A stretch of 50,778 bases of DNA, taken from positions 44,074-94,851 of the forward strand of contig PLWZ01000064.1 of NCBI GenBank assembly GCA_003151235.1. Reading direction: 5' to 3'. This DNA is from Acidimicrobiaceae bacterium (GTDB taxonomy: Bacteria; Actinomycetota; Acidimicrobiia; Acidimicrobiales; RAAP-2). The position numbers and the translations under genes were made by a program. Shown here piece after piece: positions 18,683 to 27,409 of this stretch (position 1 is its first letter; every line of letters starts with the position of its first letter). The notes under the pieces were generated by a model. The model was not told the DNA's origin. It did no database searches and saw nothing but the letters and a program-made list of their open reading frames with translations.

Positions 18683-20041
18683 GTGCGCCGGCGGATCTTC
18701 GGACTGGAGAACGAGTACGGGGTCACCTTCACGCTTCGCGGCCAACGCAGGCTGAGTCCCGACGAGGTCGCCCGTTACCTTTTTCGGCGCGTGGTCAGTT
18801 GGGGCCGTTCGAGCAACGTGTTCTTGGAGAACGGCGCCCGCCTGTATCTCGACGTCGGCTCCCACCCCGAGTACGCGACGCCCGAGTGCGACAAGATCAC
18901 CGACCTCGTGACCCACGACAAGGCGGGGGAGTGGATCCTCGCCCAGCTGGTGACGGGCGCCCAGGCTCGACTTCGCGAGGAGGGCATCCGCGGCGAGGTC
19001 TACCTGTTCAAGAACAACACCGACTCGGCGGGCAACTCGTACGGGTGCCACGAGAACTACCTGACCGAGCGCAACGACGACTTCAGCCGCTACACCGAGG
19101 TCCTCATCCCGTTCCTCGTCAGCCGGCAGATCTACTCGGGCGCCGGCAAGGTCCTCCACACGCCGCGCGGGGCCACCTTCTGCCTCAGCCAGCGGGCCGA
19201 GCACATCTGGGAGGGAGTGTCGTCGGCCACCACGAGGAGCCGGCCGATCATCAACACCCGCGACGAGCCGCATGCCGACGCGGAGCGCTTCCGGCGCCTG
19301 CACGTCATCGTCGGCGACTCCAACATGTCCGAGTACGCCACCTTCTTGAAGGTAGGGGCGACCAGCATCATCTTGGCCATGCTCGAGGACTCCTCCACGG
19401 TGCTGCGGGATCTCACCCTCGAGAACCCGATCCGGGCGATTCGCGAGATCAGCCAGGACATCACCTGCCAACGCCGGGTGCGCCTGGCCAACGGTCGGGA
19501 GATGCGGGCGCTCGACATCCAGGCCGAGTACCTCCAGCGGGCCCAGCGGTTCCGGGACCAGCGGGGCCTCCAACCCGAGGAAGACCTCGCCCTCGACATG
19601 TGGGAGCACTGCCTGAAGGGGCTCGAGTCGGACCCGCTCACGCTCTGGCGGGAGTGCGACTGGGTGGCCAAGTACCGCCTCGTCGAAGAGGTGCGGGAGC
19701 GCCACCAGCTCCCGCTCGCGCACCCGAAGATCGCGATGGTCGACCTCATGTACCACGACGTTGACCGGTCGAGGGGCCTCTTCTACAAGCTCCAGAAACG
19801 CGACCAGGTGGATCGGATCTCGACGGACGCCGACATCGCGCTCGCCATGACCCAACCCCCAGAGACGACAAGGGCCCGCCTCCGGGGCGCGTTCGTGCGC
19901 CGGGCCAAGGAGCGCCGTCGTGACTTCACGGTCGACTGGGTCCATCTGAAGCTCAACGACCAGGCCCAACGCACCGTCTTGTTGAAGGACCCGTTCAAGT
20001 CGCACGACGAGCGGGTCGAGCGGCTGATCGCTTCGCTTTGA
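18683..20041 (+). CDS. pafA: Pup-protein ligase
   Basis: PafA joins deamidated Pup to substrate lysines through a phosphorylated Pup intermediate. The 452-residue protein begins [17 protein letters not shown], which aligns with the start of mycobacterial PafA, and has [14 protein letters not shown] with the catalytic Asp, the Dop/PafA-shared [17 protein letters not shown] segment, and [19 protein letters not shown]. It lacks the Dop loop. GTG 18683 is preferred over GTG 18674 by this alignment and by the -10 box. Its stop overlaps lepB as TTGA. Confidence 0.96.
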   Translation: MRRRIFGLENEYGVTFTLRGQRRLSPDEVARYLFRRVVSWGRSSNVFLENGARLYLDVGSHPEYATPECDKITDLVTHDKAGEWILAQLVTGAQARLREEGIRGEVYLFKNNTDSAGNSYGCHENYLTERNDDFSRYTEVLIPFLVSRQIYSGAGKVLHTPRGATFCLSQRAEHIWEGVSSATTRSRPIINTRDEPHADAERFRRLHVIVGDSNMSEYATFLKVGATSIILAMLEDSSTVLRDLTLENPIRAIREISQDITCQRRVRLANGREMRALDIQAEYLQRAQRFRDQRGLQPEEDLALDMWEHCLKGLESDPLTLWRECDWVAKYRLVEEVRERHQLPLAHPKIAMVDLMYHDVDRSRGLFYKLQKRDQVDRISTDADIALAMTQPPETTRARLRGAFVRRAKERRRDFTVDWVHLKLNDQAQRTVLLKDPFKSHDERVERLIASL

Positions 20042-20706
20042 GCGACTCGGACGTCGGAGCAACGGGCGACACGGTCACCGACGACGCCGGCGCGCCCGAG
20101 CCGGTCGGCGCCGGCGGCGCGGCCCGGCGGCGCGGGGGCCTGCACCGCCGGGGACGGTCTCGCCCGAGCAGCACCCGCAGGGCCCTCGAATGGCTGGTCA
20201 TCATCGCGATCGCGGTGCTGGTCGCGCTCGGGCTGCGGGTCTTCGTCTTCCAGACCTTCTGGATCCCCTCCGGCTCGATGTACCCGACCCTCAAGGTCAA
20301 CGACCGGATCCTCGTCAACAAGCTCAGCTACCGGTTCCACGGCGTCGGGCGCGGCGACATCATCGTCTTCCGGGCGCCGCCCAAGGTCGAGCAGGCCTGC
20401 GAGACCCTGGACAAGGTGCTCGTGAAGCGAGTCATCGGGCTGCCGGGCGAGACCATCTCGGCCCGCAACGACAACATCTACATCGACGGCAAGGAGATCG
20501 CGCAGCCGTGGCTGCCGAAGCACGACCCCAACACCACCACGCCCGCATTCGGGCCGAGATCGATCCCCGCCAACAACTACTTCGTGATGGGCGACAACCG
20601 GACCATGTCCTGCGACAGCCGGTCGTGGGGATTCGTCCCGAGATCCGACATCATCGGCAAGGCCGAGATGCGCATCTGGCCGCTCGATCGCCTGGGCTTC
20701 TTCTGA
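20038..20706 (+). CDS. lepB: type I signal peptidase, first copy
   Basis: This membrane enzyme removes signal peptides from exported proteins. The 222-residue protein has a disordered Arg/Gly-rich cytoplasmic N-terminus, one membrane span (about residues 51-71) and the extracellular catalytic domain with Ser80 in SGSMYPT, Lys130 in [10 protein letters not shown] and the box FVMGDNR followed by SCDSRSWG. The start is TTG 20038, overlapping the pafA stop. A second copy follows directly, very similar in the catalytic part but different in the N-terminal region. Confidence 0.93.
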   Translation: MSDSDVGATGDTVTDDAGAPEPVGAGGAARRRGGLHRRGRSRPSSTRRALEWLVIIAIAVLVALGLRVFVFQTFWIPSGSMYPTLKVNDRILVNKLSYRFHGVGRGDIIVFRAPPKVEQACETLDKVLVKRVIGLPGETISARNDNIYIDGKEIAQPWLPKHDPNTTTPAFGPRSIPANNYFVMGDNRTMSCDSRSWGFVPRSDIIGKAEMRIWPLDRLGFF

Positions 20707-20764
20707 CCCCGCGCACCGGGGTCGACCCAACGGTGGCCGAGGCGGTTGTTGAGCTGCCGTGGGG

Positions 20765-20770
20765 TAGCGT
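20765..20770 (+). promoter_or_regulatory. -10 box of the second signal peptidase gene
   Basis: TAGCGT lies 9 bases before GTG 20780, with no Shine-Dalgarno, so the second lepB probably has its own near-leaderless promoter. Confidence 0.5.
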
Positions 20771-20779
20771 CACCGCTTT

Positions 20780-21463
20780 GTGAGTGCCGACCCGCCGAGC
20801 CCTGAGCGGCCGGGCCGGGCCGAGTCGGTCGGGCTGCGGGAGCCATCCCCGGGCGGCCGAGACGACCCGCCCGAAGAGGACGGCCCCGACGGCGGAGGGG
20901 AGCGGCCACCTCCCGGTCGGCCCCGGTGGAGCTCACGGCGCCGGGCCATCGAGTGGCTGGTCATCGCGGCGGTCGCGGTCTGCGTCGCGCTCGTCATCCG
21001 CGTCTACGTCGTCCAGACCTTCTACATCCCCTCGCCATCGATGACGCCCACGCTGAAGGTTGGCGACCGCATCCTCGTCAACAAGCTCGCCTACCGCTTC
21101 CATGGCGTCGGCCGCGGCGACATCATCGTGTTTAGGCGGCCGCCGGCCGAGGACTGCGGCACGCCGGTCACCGACCTCGTGAAGCGGGTCATCGGGCTGC
21201 CGGGGGAGACCATCTGGGACAAGAACGGCACGATGTACATCGACGGCAAGGTGCTCGCGCAGCCGTGGCTACCGAAGAACGACCCGAACACCTACACGCC
21301 CTCGTTCGGGCCGGTGAAGATCGGGGCCAACAGCTACTTCGTCATGGGCGACAACCGCAAGGTGTCGTGCGACAGCCGGTACTGGGGGACCGTCAACCGC
21401 TCCCTCATCGTCGGAAAGGTCGAGATGCTGATCTGGCCGCTCGACCGCGTCGCCTTCTTCTGA
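20780..21463 (+). CDS. lepB: type I signal peptidase, second copy
   Basis: A 227-residue paralogue of the preceding gene. After a Pro/Gly-rich cytoplasmic tail and one span (about residues 58-77) come Ser87 in SPSMTPT, Lys135 in [10 protein letters not shown] and FVMGDNRKVSCDSRYWG. Both catalytic residues are kept, so both copies look active. The two proteins share long identical stretches ([22 protein letters not shown]), pointing to a recent duplication. The secreted hydrolase and the tat genes downstream fit an export-related neighbourhood. Confidence 0.93.
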   Translation: MSADPPSPERPGRAESVGLREPSPGGRDDPPEEDGPDGGGERPPPGRPRWSSRRRAIEWLVIAAVAVCVALVIRVYVVQTFYIPSPSMTPTLKVGDRILVNKLAYRFHGVGRGDIIVFRRPPAEDCGTPVTDLVKRVIGLPGETIWDKNGTMYIDGKVLAQPWLPKNDPNTYTPSFGPVKIGANSYFVMGDNRKVSCDSRYWGTVNRSLIVGKVEMLIWPLDRVAFF

Positions 21464-21531
21464 CCTGGGACAATAAGTGTCGCTCGCTTCGGTCGGGCGA
21501 CGTCGAGTGAGCGGGCCGGACCGGCCCTAGC

Positions 21532-21537
21532 TACCCT
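21532..21537 (+). promoter_or_regulatory. -10 box of the CocE-like gene (leaderless type)
   Basis: TACCCT ends 6 bases before ATG 21544; no Shine-Dalgarno is seen. Confidence 0.5.
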
Positions 21538-21543
21538 TCCGCG

Positions 21544-23862
21544 ATGCCTTCCCGCCGCCTCTTGTCCAGTCCGTGGCATCGCTGCGTCGTGCTCGCGACG
21601 GCCGGCGCGCTGCTCAGCGTCGTCGTCGGGTTGGGTGCGGGGACGGCCGGCGCGTCGGGATTGCCGGCGGCGCCGTTCCACGGCCACGGGTCAATCGACC
21701 AGGCCTATGCGATCGGCGCGCCACCCGGGGCCCACCTCACGCTCCTGAACGCGTCGGGGTCCTCCGTCGGGACCGGGGTCGTCGACTCCTTGGGCGGGGT
21801 CGTCGTGCGCAACGTCGTCCCCGGGTCCGGCTACCGATTCGAGGTGAACGGGGCGCACCCGAGGGAGACCACGCCGTTCAGCGTGCTGTCGACGCACTCC
21901 GCGCCGCCGCCGTCGTTCTATTCGAACCAGACGCTCCACGCGGGGCTCAACTACATCGAGATGCGCGACGGCATCACCCTTGCGGCGACCCTGCGGCTGC
22001 CGCCGGGCAAGACGCTGGCCGACGGGCCCTTCCCGACCGTCATCGAGTACTCGGGGTACGACGTGGCCGGGCCCCACAGCCTCATCAACGCCCTCGAGGG
22101 CACCGCGCCGACCAACGACCCGCTGCTGCCGTCCAGCTCCACCATCGTCGGATCGGTGATCACCCCTCTGCTCGGGATCGCGACGGTCAGCCTCCAGATG
22201 CGCGGCACGGGGTGCTCGGGTGGTGCGTTCGACCTGTTCGGGCTCGACTCGGACTACGACGGCTACGACGCCATCCAGATCGTCGGGTCCCAGTCCTGGG
22301 TGCTCCACCACAAGGTGGGCATGGTCGGGATCTCGTACTCGGGCATCAGCCAGTTCGAGGTGGCCGGCACCGACCCGCCCGACCTCGCCGCCATCACGCC
22401 GATGAGCCCGACCGACGACCTCTTCTCGACCGGCTACCCGGGCGGCATCTACAACAACGGCTTCGCGGCCTCGTGGATCCAAGAGCGGATCTCCGACGCC
22501 AAGGCGGCCCCGGGCGGGGGCCAGCCGTGGGCGACCGCCGAGATCAAGACGGGGGACACGGCGTGCCTGGCCAACCAGGTCCTGCACCCGGAGGCCGAGG
22601 TGCTGGCCAAGCTGGTCGGCCCGGGCCTCGCCCGCACCCCGTCGCTGTTCGTCCAGCGCTCACCGGTCGACTGGGCCGCCCACATCGACGTCCCGGTGTT
22701 CTTGGCCGGGTCCCTCGAGGACGAGCAGGTCGGGCCGCAGTGGCCGGCGCTCATCACCGCGCTGAGAGGCGACAAGAACGTCTACGTCACCGTCATGAAC
22801 GGGACCCACATCGACTCGCTCGGGCCCGACACGATCTCGCGCTGGCTCGAGTTCCTCGACATCTACGTGGCCGGCGAGGTACCGACGAGCCCGCCGATCC
22901 TCGACCCGTTGGCGTCGGCCGTCTACGGCCAGGCCACAGGCAACGCGCCGGCGCTGACGCCGCCGCCCATCCGCTTCACCACCGAGCCGACGCCGGCCGC
23001 GGCCAAGGCGGCCTATGCCGCCTCGACCCCGCGGATCAACGTGCTGTTCGACAACGGCGGCGGGTCGCTCGGGCCGGGCGCGCTGCAGCCCGCCGCGTCC
23101 GCCGGGTACTCGACCTGGCCGCCCGAGGGCACCGTCACCAGGTACTACCTCGGCGCCGCCGGCTCGCTCACCACGACCAAGCCGGCCCAGGCCTCGTCGG
23201 CGAGCTTCCGGCCCAACTCGGCCGTCCGCCCGAAGACCGACCTCGCGGCGAGCGCCAACGCGTGGGCGGCGTCACCCCCGTACAACTGGACGACCGTGCC
23301 GGCGGAGAACGGCATCGCGTTCGAGACCGCGCCGTTCAGCGCGATGACGACCGTCGTCGGGCCGGCCAGCCTCGACCTGTATCTGAAGTCGAGCGCGGCC
23401 GAGACCGACCTGCAGGTCACCGTGACCGAGGTCCGGCCCGGCGACGCCGAGGAGGAATATGTCACCTCGGGATTCCTGGCCTCCTCCAACCGCACGCTGG
23501 CCAAGGGATCGACCGCGCTCGACCCTGTGCCGACCTACCTGGCCTCGGACCTCAAGGCGTTGCCGACGGGGCGTTACACGCTCGTCCGCATCCCGGTCGA
23601 CCCCATCGGCCACGTGTTCCGCGCCGGCACCCGGCTCCGCATCGTGATCTCGGCGCCCGGGGGGGACCGACCCGAGTGGGCCTTCGCGACGCCGAAGACC
23701 GACAACAAGGTCCTCGATTCGGTGGCCTTGGGCGCGGCCGCCGGTTCGTCCCTGGTCGTCAACATGGTCTCGGGCGTCCAGGCGCCGGCGGCCATGCCGG
23801 TCTGCGGGGCGCTGCGGGGGGAGCCCTGCCGCCCCTACGCGGCGCTCGGGAACCAGGGCTGA
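21544..23862 (+). CDS. secreted CocE/NonD-family hydrolase (X-Pro dipeptidyl-peptidase S15 like)
   Basis: A 772-residue exported serine hydrolase. The N-terminus is a signal peptide (basic MPSRRLL..., hydrophobic core LATAGALLSVVVGLG, cleavage near AGASG). The alpha/beta hydrolase domain has the family motif GISYSG with nucleophile Ser264, an acidic residue candidate in AGSLEDEQVG, and the His in GTHIDSLG. The last 250 residues form the jelly-roll domain typical of PepX/CocE enzymes (LDLYLKSSAAETDLQVTVTEV). Family members cleave X-Pro peptides or esters; which applies here cannot be told. The nearby signal peptidases and Tat genes are the export machinery it would need. Confidence 0.88.
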   Translation: MPSRRLLSSPWHRCVVLATAGALLSVVVGLGAGTAGASGLPAAPFHGHGSIDQAYAIGAPPGAHLTLLNASGSSVGTGVVDSLGGVVVRNVVPGSGYRFEVNGAHPRETTPFSVLSTHSAPPPSFYSNQTLHAGLNYIEMRDGITLAATLRLPPGKTLADGPFPTVIEYSGYDVAGPHSLINALEGTAPTNDPLLPSSSTIVGSVITPLLGIATVSLQMRGTGCSGGAFDLFGLDSDYDGYDAIQIVGSQSWVLHHKVGMVGISYSGISQFEVAGTDPPDLAAITPMSPTDDLFSTGYPGGIYNNGFAASWIQERISDAKAAPGGGQPWATAEIKTGDTACLANQVLHPEAEVLAKLVGPGLARTPSLFVQRSPVDWAAHIDVPVFLAGSLEDEQVGPQWPALITALRGDKNVYVTVMNGTHIDSLGPDTISRWLEFLDIYVAGEVPTSPPILDPLASAVYGQATGNAPALTPPPIRFTTEPTPAAAKAAYAASTPRINVLFDNGGGSLGPGALQPAASAGYSTWPPEGTVTRYYLGAAGSLTTTKPAQASSASFRPNSAVRPKTDLAASANAWAASPPYNWTTVPAENGIAFETAPFSAMTTVVGPASLDLYLKSSAAETDLQVTVTEVRPGDAEEEYVTSGFLASSNRTLAKGSTALDPVPTYLASDLKALPTGRYTLVRIPVDPIGHVFRAGTRLRIVISAPGGDRPEWAFATPKTDNKVLDSVALGAAAGSSLVVNMVSGVQAPAAMPVCGALRGEPCRPYAALGNQG

Positions 23863-23956
23863 CCAGGAGCGGGACATCCAGGCCGGGGGGCCGCAACGAA
23901 GAACCAGTGCCCCGGGGCTTCGCTTTGGCCGTCGGGGGCCGCTGACCAGGCACCGA

Positions 23957-23962
23957 TAGGAT
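23957..23962 (+). promoter_or_regulatory. -10 box of the tat genes
   Basis: TAGGAT lies 9 bases upstream of ATG 23972; no Shine-Dalgarno is seen. Confidence 0.5.
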
Positions 23963-23971
23963 TCGATTCAG

Positions 23972-24403
23972 ATGCTGTCGCTCAACCCCGAGAAGCTCTT
24001 CATCGTCCTCATCGTGGCGCTGGTCCTGCTCGGCCCGGACAAGCTCCCGAAGGTGGCCCGCCAGGTCGGCGCGGGCTGGTCGAAGCTCCGGGCGTTCCAG
24101 CAACGGGTCGAGAGCGAGGTCAGAGAGACGATGCCCGACCTCCCCTCGAGCCACGAGATCGCCCGGATCGCCAGGTCCCCGGTCTCGTACCTGACGTCCA
24201 TGGCCGGATCAGGCGACACGCTCGTTCCGGACCCCTCCGCGCCGACCAACGGCGCGACGGCGCAGGGGGGAGCGTGGCCGGTCGACCCGGCGTCGCCGCA
24301 CGGCGCCCCGTTGTCCAACGGCCACGCGATCCCGGAGCCGACACTCGTGCGCCCGGTCGGGATGCCCGGACACCAGGTTCCGGCCGACCCGGGAATGAAC
24401 TGA
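23972..24403 (+). CDS. tatB: twin-arginine translocase subunit, TatA/TatB family
   Basis: A 143-residue protein with an N-terminal membrane helix (residues about 8-21, KLFIVLIVALVLLG), the hinge GPDKLP and an amphipathic helix (KVARQVGAGWSKLRAFQQRVESEV), followed by a long Pro-rich tail. The hinge and the long charged helix resemble TatB more than TatA, but the actinobacterial TatA/TatB boundary is not sharp. It lies 46 bases before tatC, in the place where mycobacteria have tatA-tatC-helY after pafBC. Confidence 0.8.
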   Translation: MLSLNPEKLFIVLIVALVLLGPDKLPKVARQVGAGWSKLRAFQQRVESEVRETMPDLPSSHEIARIARSPVSYLTSMAGSGDTLVPDPSAPTNGATAQGGAWPVDPASPHGAPLSNGHAIPEPTLVRPVGMPGHQVPADPGMN

Positions 24404-24449
24404 GCGCCGGGGCCCTCCCCGGCAAAGAGAACTGAGAGCGAGCCACGAG

Positions 24450-25199
24450 ATGGCCATCCCGCTTTTGACCGGCCGAAAGGAGCGTCCGACCCCGGACGCG
24501 ATGACGCTGGTCCAACACCTGACCGAGCTGCGCAAGCGGCTCATCTTCTCGGTGTCGGCCTTCGTGGTCGGTGCCGCGATCGCGGCCGCCTTCTACCAGG
24601 GGATGCTGAACATCCTCCAGCACCCGTACTGCCGGGTGAACCCGCACAACTGCGCTTTCTACGTGCAGGGACCGCTCGACCCGCTGACGCTGCGGATCCA
24701 GATGGCCGCGTTCGGCGGCCTCTTCATCGCCTCTCCGGTGATCCTGTTCCAGCTGTGGCGGTTCATCACGCCGGGCCTCCGGCGCAACGAGAAGCGTTAC
24801 GCGATCCCCTTCGTCATCTGTTCGGTCGTCCTGTTCGCGGCGGGGGCGGGCCTCGCGTACGCGGTGTTCCCGCACGCGCTGGCGTTCTTGAAGCACGTCG
24901 GGGGACCGAGCCTGAAGGAGATCCTGAGCCCGAACCAGTACCTGAGCCTCATCTTGTTGATGATGTTCTTGTTCGGGCTCACCTTCGAGTTCCCGGTCGT
25001 CCTCGTCGGGTTGCAACTCGCCGGCGTGCTCAAACCGAACCAGCTCCTGCACGCGTGGCGCTGGGCCATCATCGGGCTGACGCTCGTGGCCGCCGTGTTC
25101 ACCCCGAGCGCCGACCCGCTGTCGATGCTGGTGCTGGCGGTCCCCTTGATCGCCTTCTATTTCATCTCCATCGGCATCGGCAAGCTGCTCGGGCGTTGA
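24450..25199 (+). CDS. tatC: twin-arginine translocase subunit TatC
   Basis: TatC is the receptor of the Tat pathway for folded proteins. The 249-residue protein has the conserved N-terminal LTELRKRLIFS, six membrane spans, and the FRITPGL-like segment (RFITPGLRRNEKR). Start ATG 24450 has GAGAGCGAG upstream. The stop overlaps the helicase start as TTGA. The short gap to the TatA/B gene indicates one operon. Confidence 0.95.
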   Translation: MAIPLLTGRKERPTPDAMTLVQHLTELRKRLIFSVSAFVVGAAIAAAFYQGMLNILQHPYCRVNPHNCAFYVQGPLDPLTLRIQMAAFGGLFIASPVILFQLWRFITPGLRRNEKRYAIPFVICSVVLFAAGAGLAYAVFPHALAFLKHVGGPSLKEILSPNQYLSLILLMMFLFGLTFEFPVVLVGLQLAGVLKPNQLLHAWRWAIIGLTLVAAVFTPSADPLSMLVLAVPLIAFYFISIGIGKLLGR

Positions 25200-27397
25200 G
25201 CGGCCCGGCCATCGGTGCCGGCGGGGACCCCGCCGTGGCCCGACTGCGGCGGGGGTTCCTCGCCGACCTGCACTTCCCACCCGACCCGTTCCAGCTCGAG
25301 GCGTTCGACGTCCTCGACGGCGGGGGCTCGGTCCTCGTCTCGGCGCCGACCGGGTCGGGCAAGACGCTGGTGGCCGAGTACGCGATCTGCCAGACGCTCG
25401 CGCGCGGGACAAAGGCCTTCTACACGACGCCGCTGAAGGCGCTGTCGAACCAGAAGTACCGCGAGCTCTGCACCGCACACGGCGAGGACCGGGTGGGCCT
25501 CTTGACCGGGGATACCGCGATCCGGGCGGGCGCGCCGATCGTCGTCATGACGACCGAGGTGCTCCGCAACATGCTGCTGGCGGGATCGGACCTCCTCTAC
25601 CGCTTGGAGACCGTCATCTTGGACGAGGTCCACTACCTCCAGGACCCCTACCGGGGCGGGGTGTGGGAGGAGGTCCTCGTGCTCTCCGCACCGACGGTCA
25701 CCTTCGTCTGCCTCTCGGCGACAGTGTCCAACGCCAACGAGCTCGGTGCGTGGCTCCGGAGCGTCCGCGGGCCGACCGAGGTGGTGGTCGAGGAGCGCCG
25801 GCCGATCACGCTGCGCCACCACTTCGCCGTCCATCACCGGAGCGACCCCGGGCCCGTCCTCGCCCCGTTGCTCGCCCACGCGGCCACCTCCGATGAGGCG
25901 TTGCGGGTCGACCAGGCGGTGCGCCGGGCCGGGCAGACCCGGATGCCGTCGTCCATGGGCCCGGCCGGGCGGCGGCCGACCATGCGGCTGCCGGTCCGTT
26001 CCCCCCGGCGCCTCGAGATGGTGGAGCTGTTGGAGGACGAGGAGCTCCTGCCGGCGATCGTGTTCATCTTCAGCCGCGCCGCCTGCGACGACGCGGTGCG
26101 CCAGTGCGTGCGCGACGGCGTGCGGCTCACGGGTCGGGGCGATCGGAGCGCGATCCGGGCCACCGCGGAGCGCCACGTCGAGTCGCTGAACGACGACGAC
26201 CTGACTGTCCTCGGGTACCCCGAGTGGCTCGAGGGCCTCGAGTCGGGACTGGGCGCGCACCACGCCGGGCTGGTCCCGGCGTACCGGGAGACCGTCGAGG
26301 AGTGCTTCGCCGGCGGATTGTTGAAGGTGGTGTTCGCGACCGAGACGCTGTCGCTCGGCATCAACATGCCGGCCCGGACCGTCGTGATCGAGCGCTTCAC
26401 CAAGTTCGGCGGCGCCGGGAGGGCGACGCTGACCTCGGGCGAGTACGCCCAGCTGACCGGCCGGGCCGGGCGCCGGGGCCACGACGCCGAGGGCCACGCC
26501 GTCGTGGTGTTCGGGCCCGAGACCTCGCTCGCCGACGCGGCGAGGGTCGCGCTGGCGCCGCCGCCGGACCTGCGCTCGGCGTTCCGGCCGACCTACAACC
26601 TCGCGGTCAACCTGGTCCGGCGGTTCGACGAGGAGACCGCCCACGGGGTGTTGCGCAGCTCGTTCGCCCAATGGCAGGCCAACCGGGCCCCGGGGCCGAG
26701 GCGAGAGAAGCTCACCGAGGCCCTCGGCCGGCGACTCGCCGTCTTGGAGGAGCTCGGGTACGTCCACGGCTGGTCGCTCACCCCGGCCGGGAGCCGGCTC
26801 TCGACCGTGTACCACGAGTCGGATCTCCTGGTCGCGGAGGCGCTCAGCGGCGCCGTCTTGGAGGGGGCCGAGCCGGCCGTGCTCGCAGGCGTGTTGTCGG
26901 CGGTCATCTTCGAGAAGCGCCGGGCCCGCATGGCCTTCGGATCGGGGCGGTCCCGCAACGGTGCCCCGGGCCGGGAACCGCCGCGCCGAAAGCCCCCGAG
27001 CGACCGGCTGGGCGAGAAGCGGCGCCAGGAGATCGGGGAGCGAATCGGGCGCCTGATGGTCCACTACGAGCGGATCCGGGCACTAGAAGAGATCCACACG
27101 GTGCCGCGGACCGCCCAGCCCGAGCCCGGGTTGGCCACCGCGGTCGCCTCGTGGGCCCGGGGGGCGTCGTTCGGGACCACCCTCGAGGTGGCCGCCCGCG
27201 ACGTTGGGGAGATGGCCCCGGGGGACTTTGTGCGCACGGTCCGCCAGCTCGCCGACCTGGCCCATCAGGTCGGCATGGTCGCCCCCGACCCCGAGACGGC
27301 GGCGTCCGCCATAGCAGCGCACGACCTGTTGCTGAGGGATGTCGTGGCCGCCGGGACCGTGCCCTCATCCGCCATCGCCGGAGTGGTGTCGCCCTAA
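25196..27397 (+). CDS. helY: Ski2/Mtr4-type DEAD-box RNA helicase, HelY-like
   Basis: A 733-residue superfamily 2 helicase. Motif I APTGSGKT is near residue 55, motif II is DEVH (ILDEVHYLQD), motif III is LSATVSN, and motif VI is QLTGRAGRRG. The C-terminal region carries the Ski2-like extension (residues about 480-733). The tat-helY order is the same as in mycobacteria (Rv2093c-Rv2092c). The start is TTG 25196, overlapping the tatC stop; GTG about 13 codons later is an alternative. A longer frame back to 24755 only shadows tatC. Confidence 0.9.
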   Translation: MSGPAIGAGGDPAVARLRRGFLADLHFPPDPFQLEAFDVLDGGGSVLVSAPTGSGKTLVAEYAICQTLARGTKAFYTTPLKALSNQKYRELCTAHGEDRVGLLTGDTAIRAGAPIVVMTTEVLRNMLLAGSDLLYRLETVILDEVHYLQDPYRGGVWEEVLVLSAPTVTFVCLSATVSNANELGAWLRSVRGPTEVVVEERRPITLRHHFAVHHRSDPGPVLAPLLAHAATSDEALRVDQAVRRAGQTRMPSSMGPAGRRPTMRLPVRSPRRLEMVELLEDEELLPAIVFIFSRAACDDAVRQCVRDGVRLTGRGDRSAIRATAERHVESLNDDDLTVLGYPEWLEGLESGLGAHHAGLVPAYRETVEECFAGGLLKVVFATETLSLGINMPARTVVIERFTKFGGAGRATLTSGEYAQLTGRAGRRGHDAEGHAVVVFGPETSLADAARVALAPPPDLRSAFRPTYNLAVNLVRRFDEETAHGVLRSSFAQWQANRAPGPRREKLTEALGRRLAVLEELGYVHGWSLTPAGSRLSTVYHESDLLVAEALSGAVLEGAEPAVLAGVLSAVIFEKRRARMAFGSGRSRNGAPGREPPRRKPPSDRLGEKRRQEIGERIGRLMVHYERIRALEEIHTVPRTAQPEPGLATAVASWARGASFGTTLEVAARDVGEMAPGDFVRTVRQLADLAHQVGMVAPDPETAASAIAAHDLLLRDVVAAGTVPSSAIAGVVSP

Positions 27398-27400
27398 GGT
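27395..27400 (+). promoter_or_regulatory. -10 box of the ThyX-like gene
   Basis: TAAGGT overlaps the helicase stop codon and ends 9 bases before ATG 27410; no Shine-Dalgarno. Confidence 0.45.
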
Positions 27401-27409
27401 TGCCCGGTC

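Noticed and set aside
20038..21463. Frameshifted single gene in place of two signal peptidases
   Set aside because: Both copies have their own start, membrane span and complete catalytic dyad.
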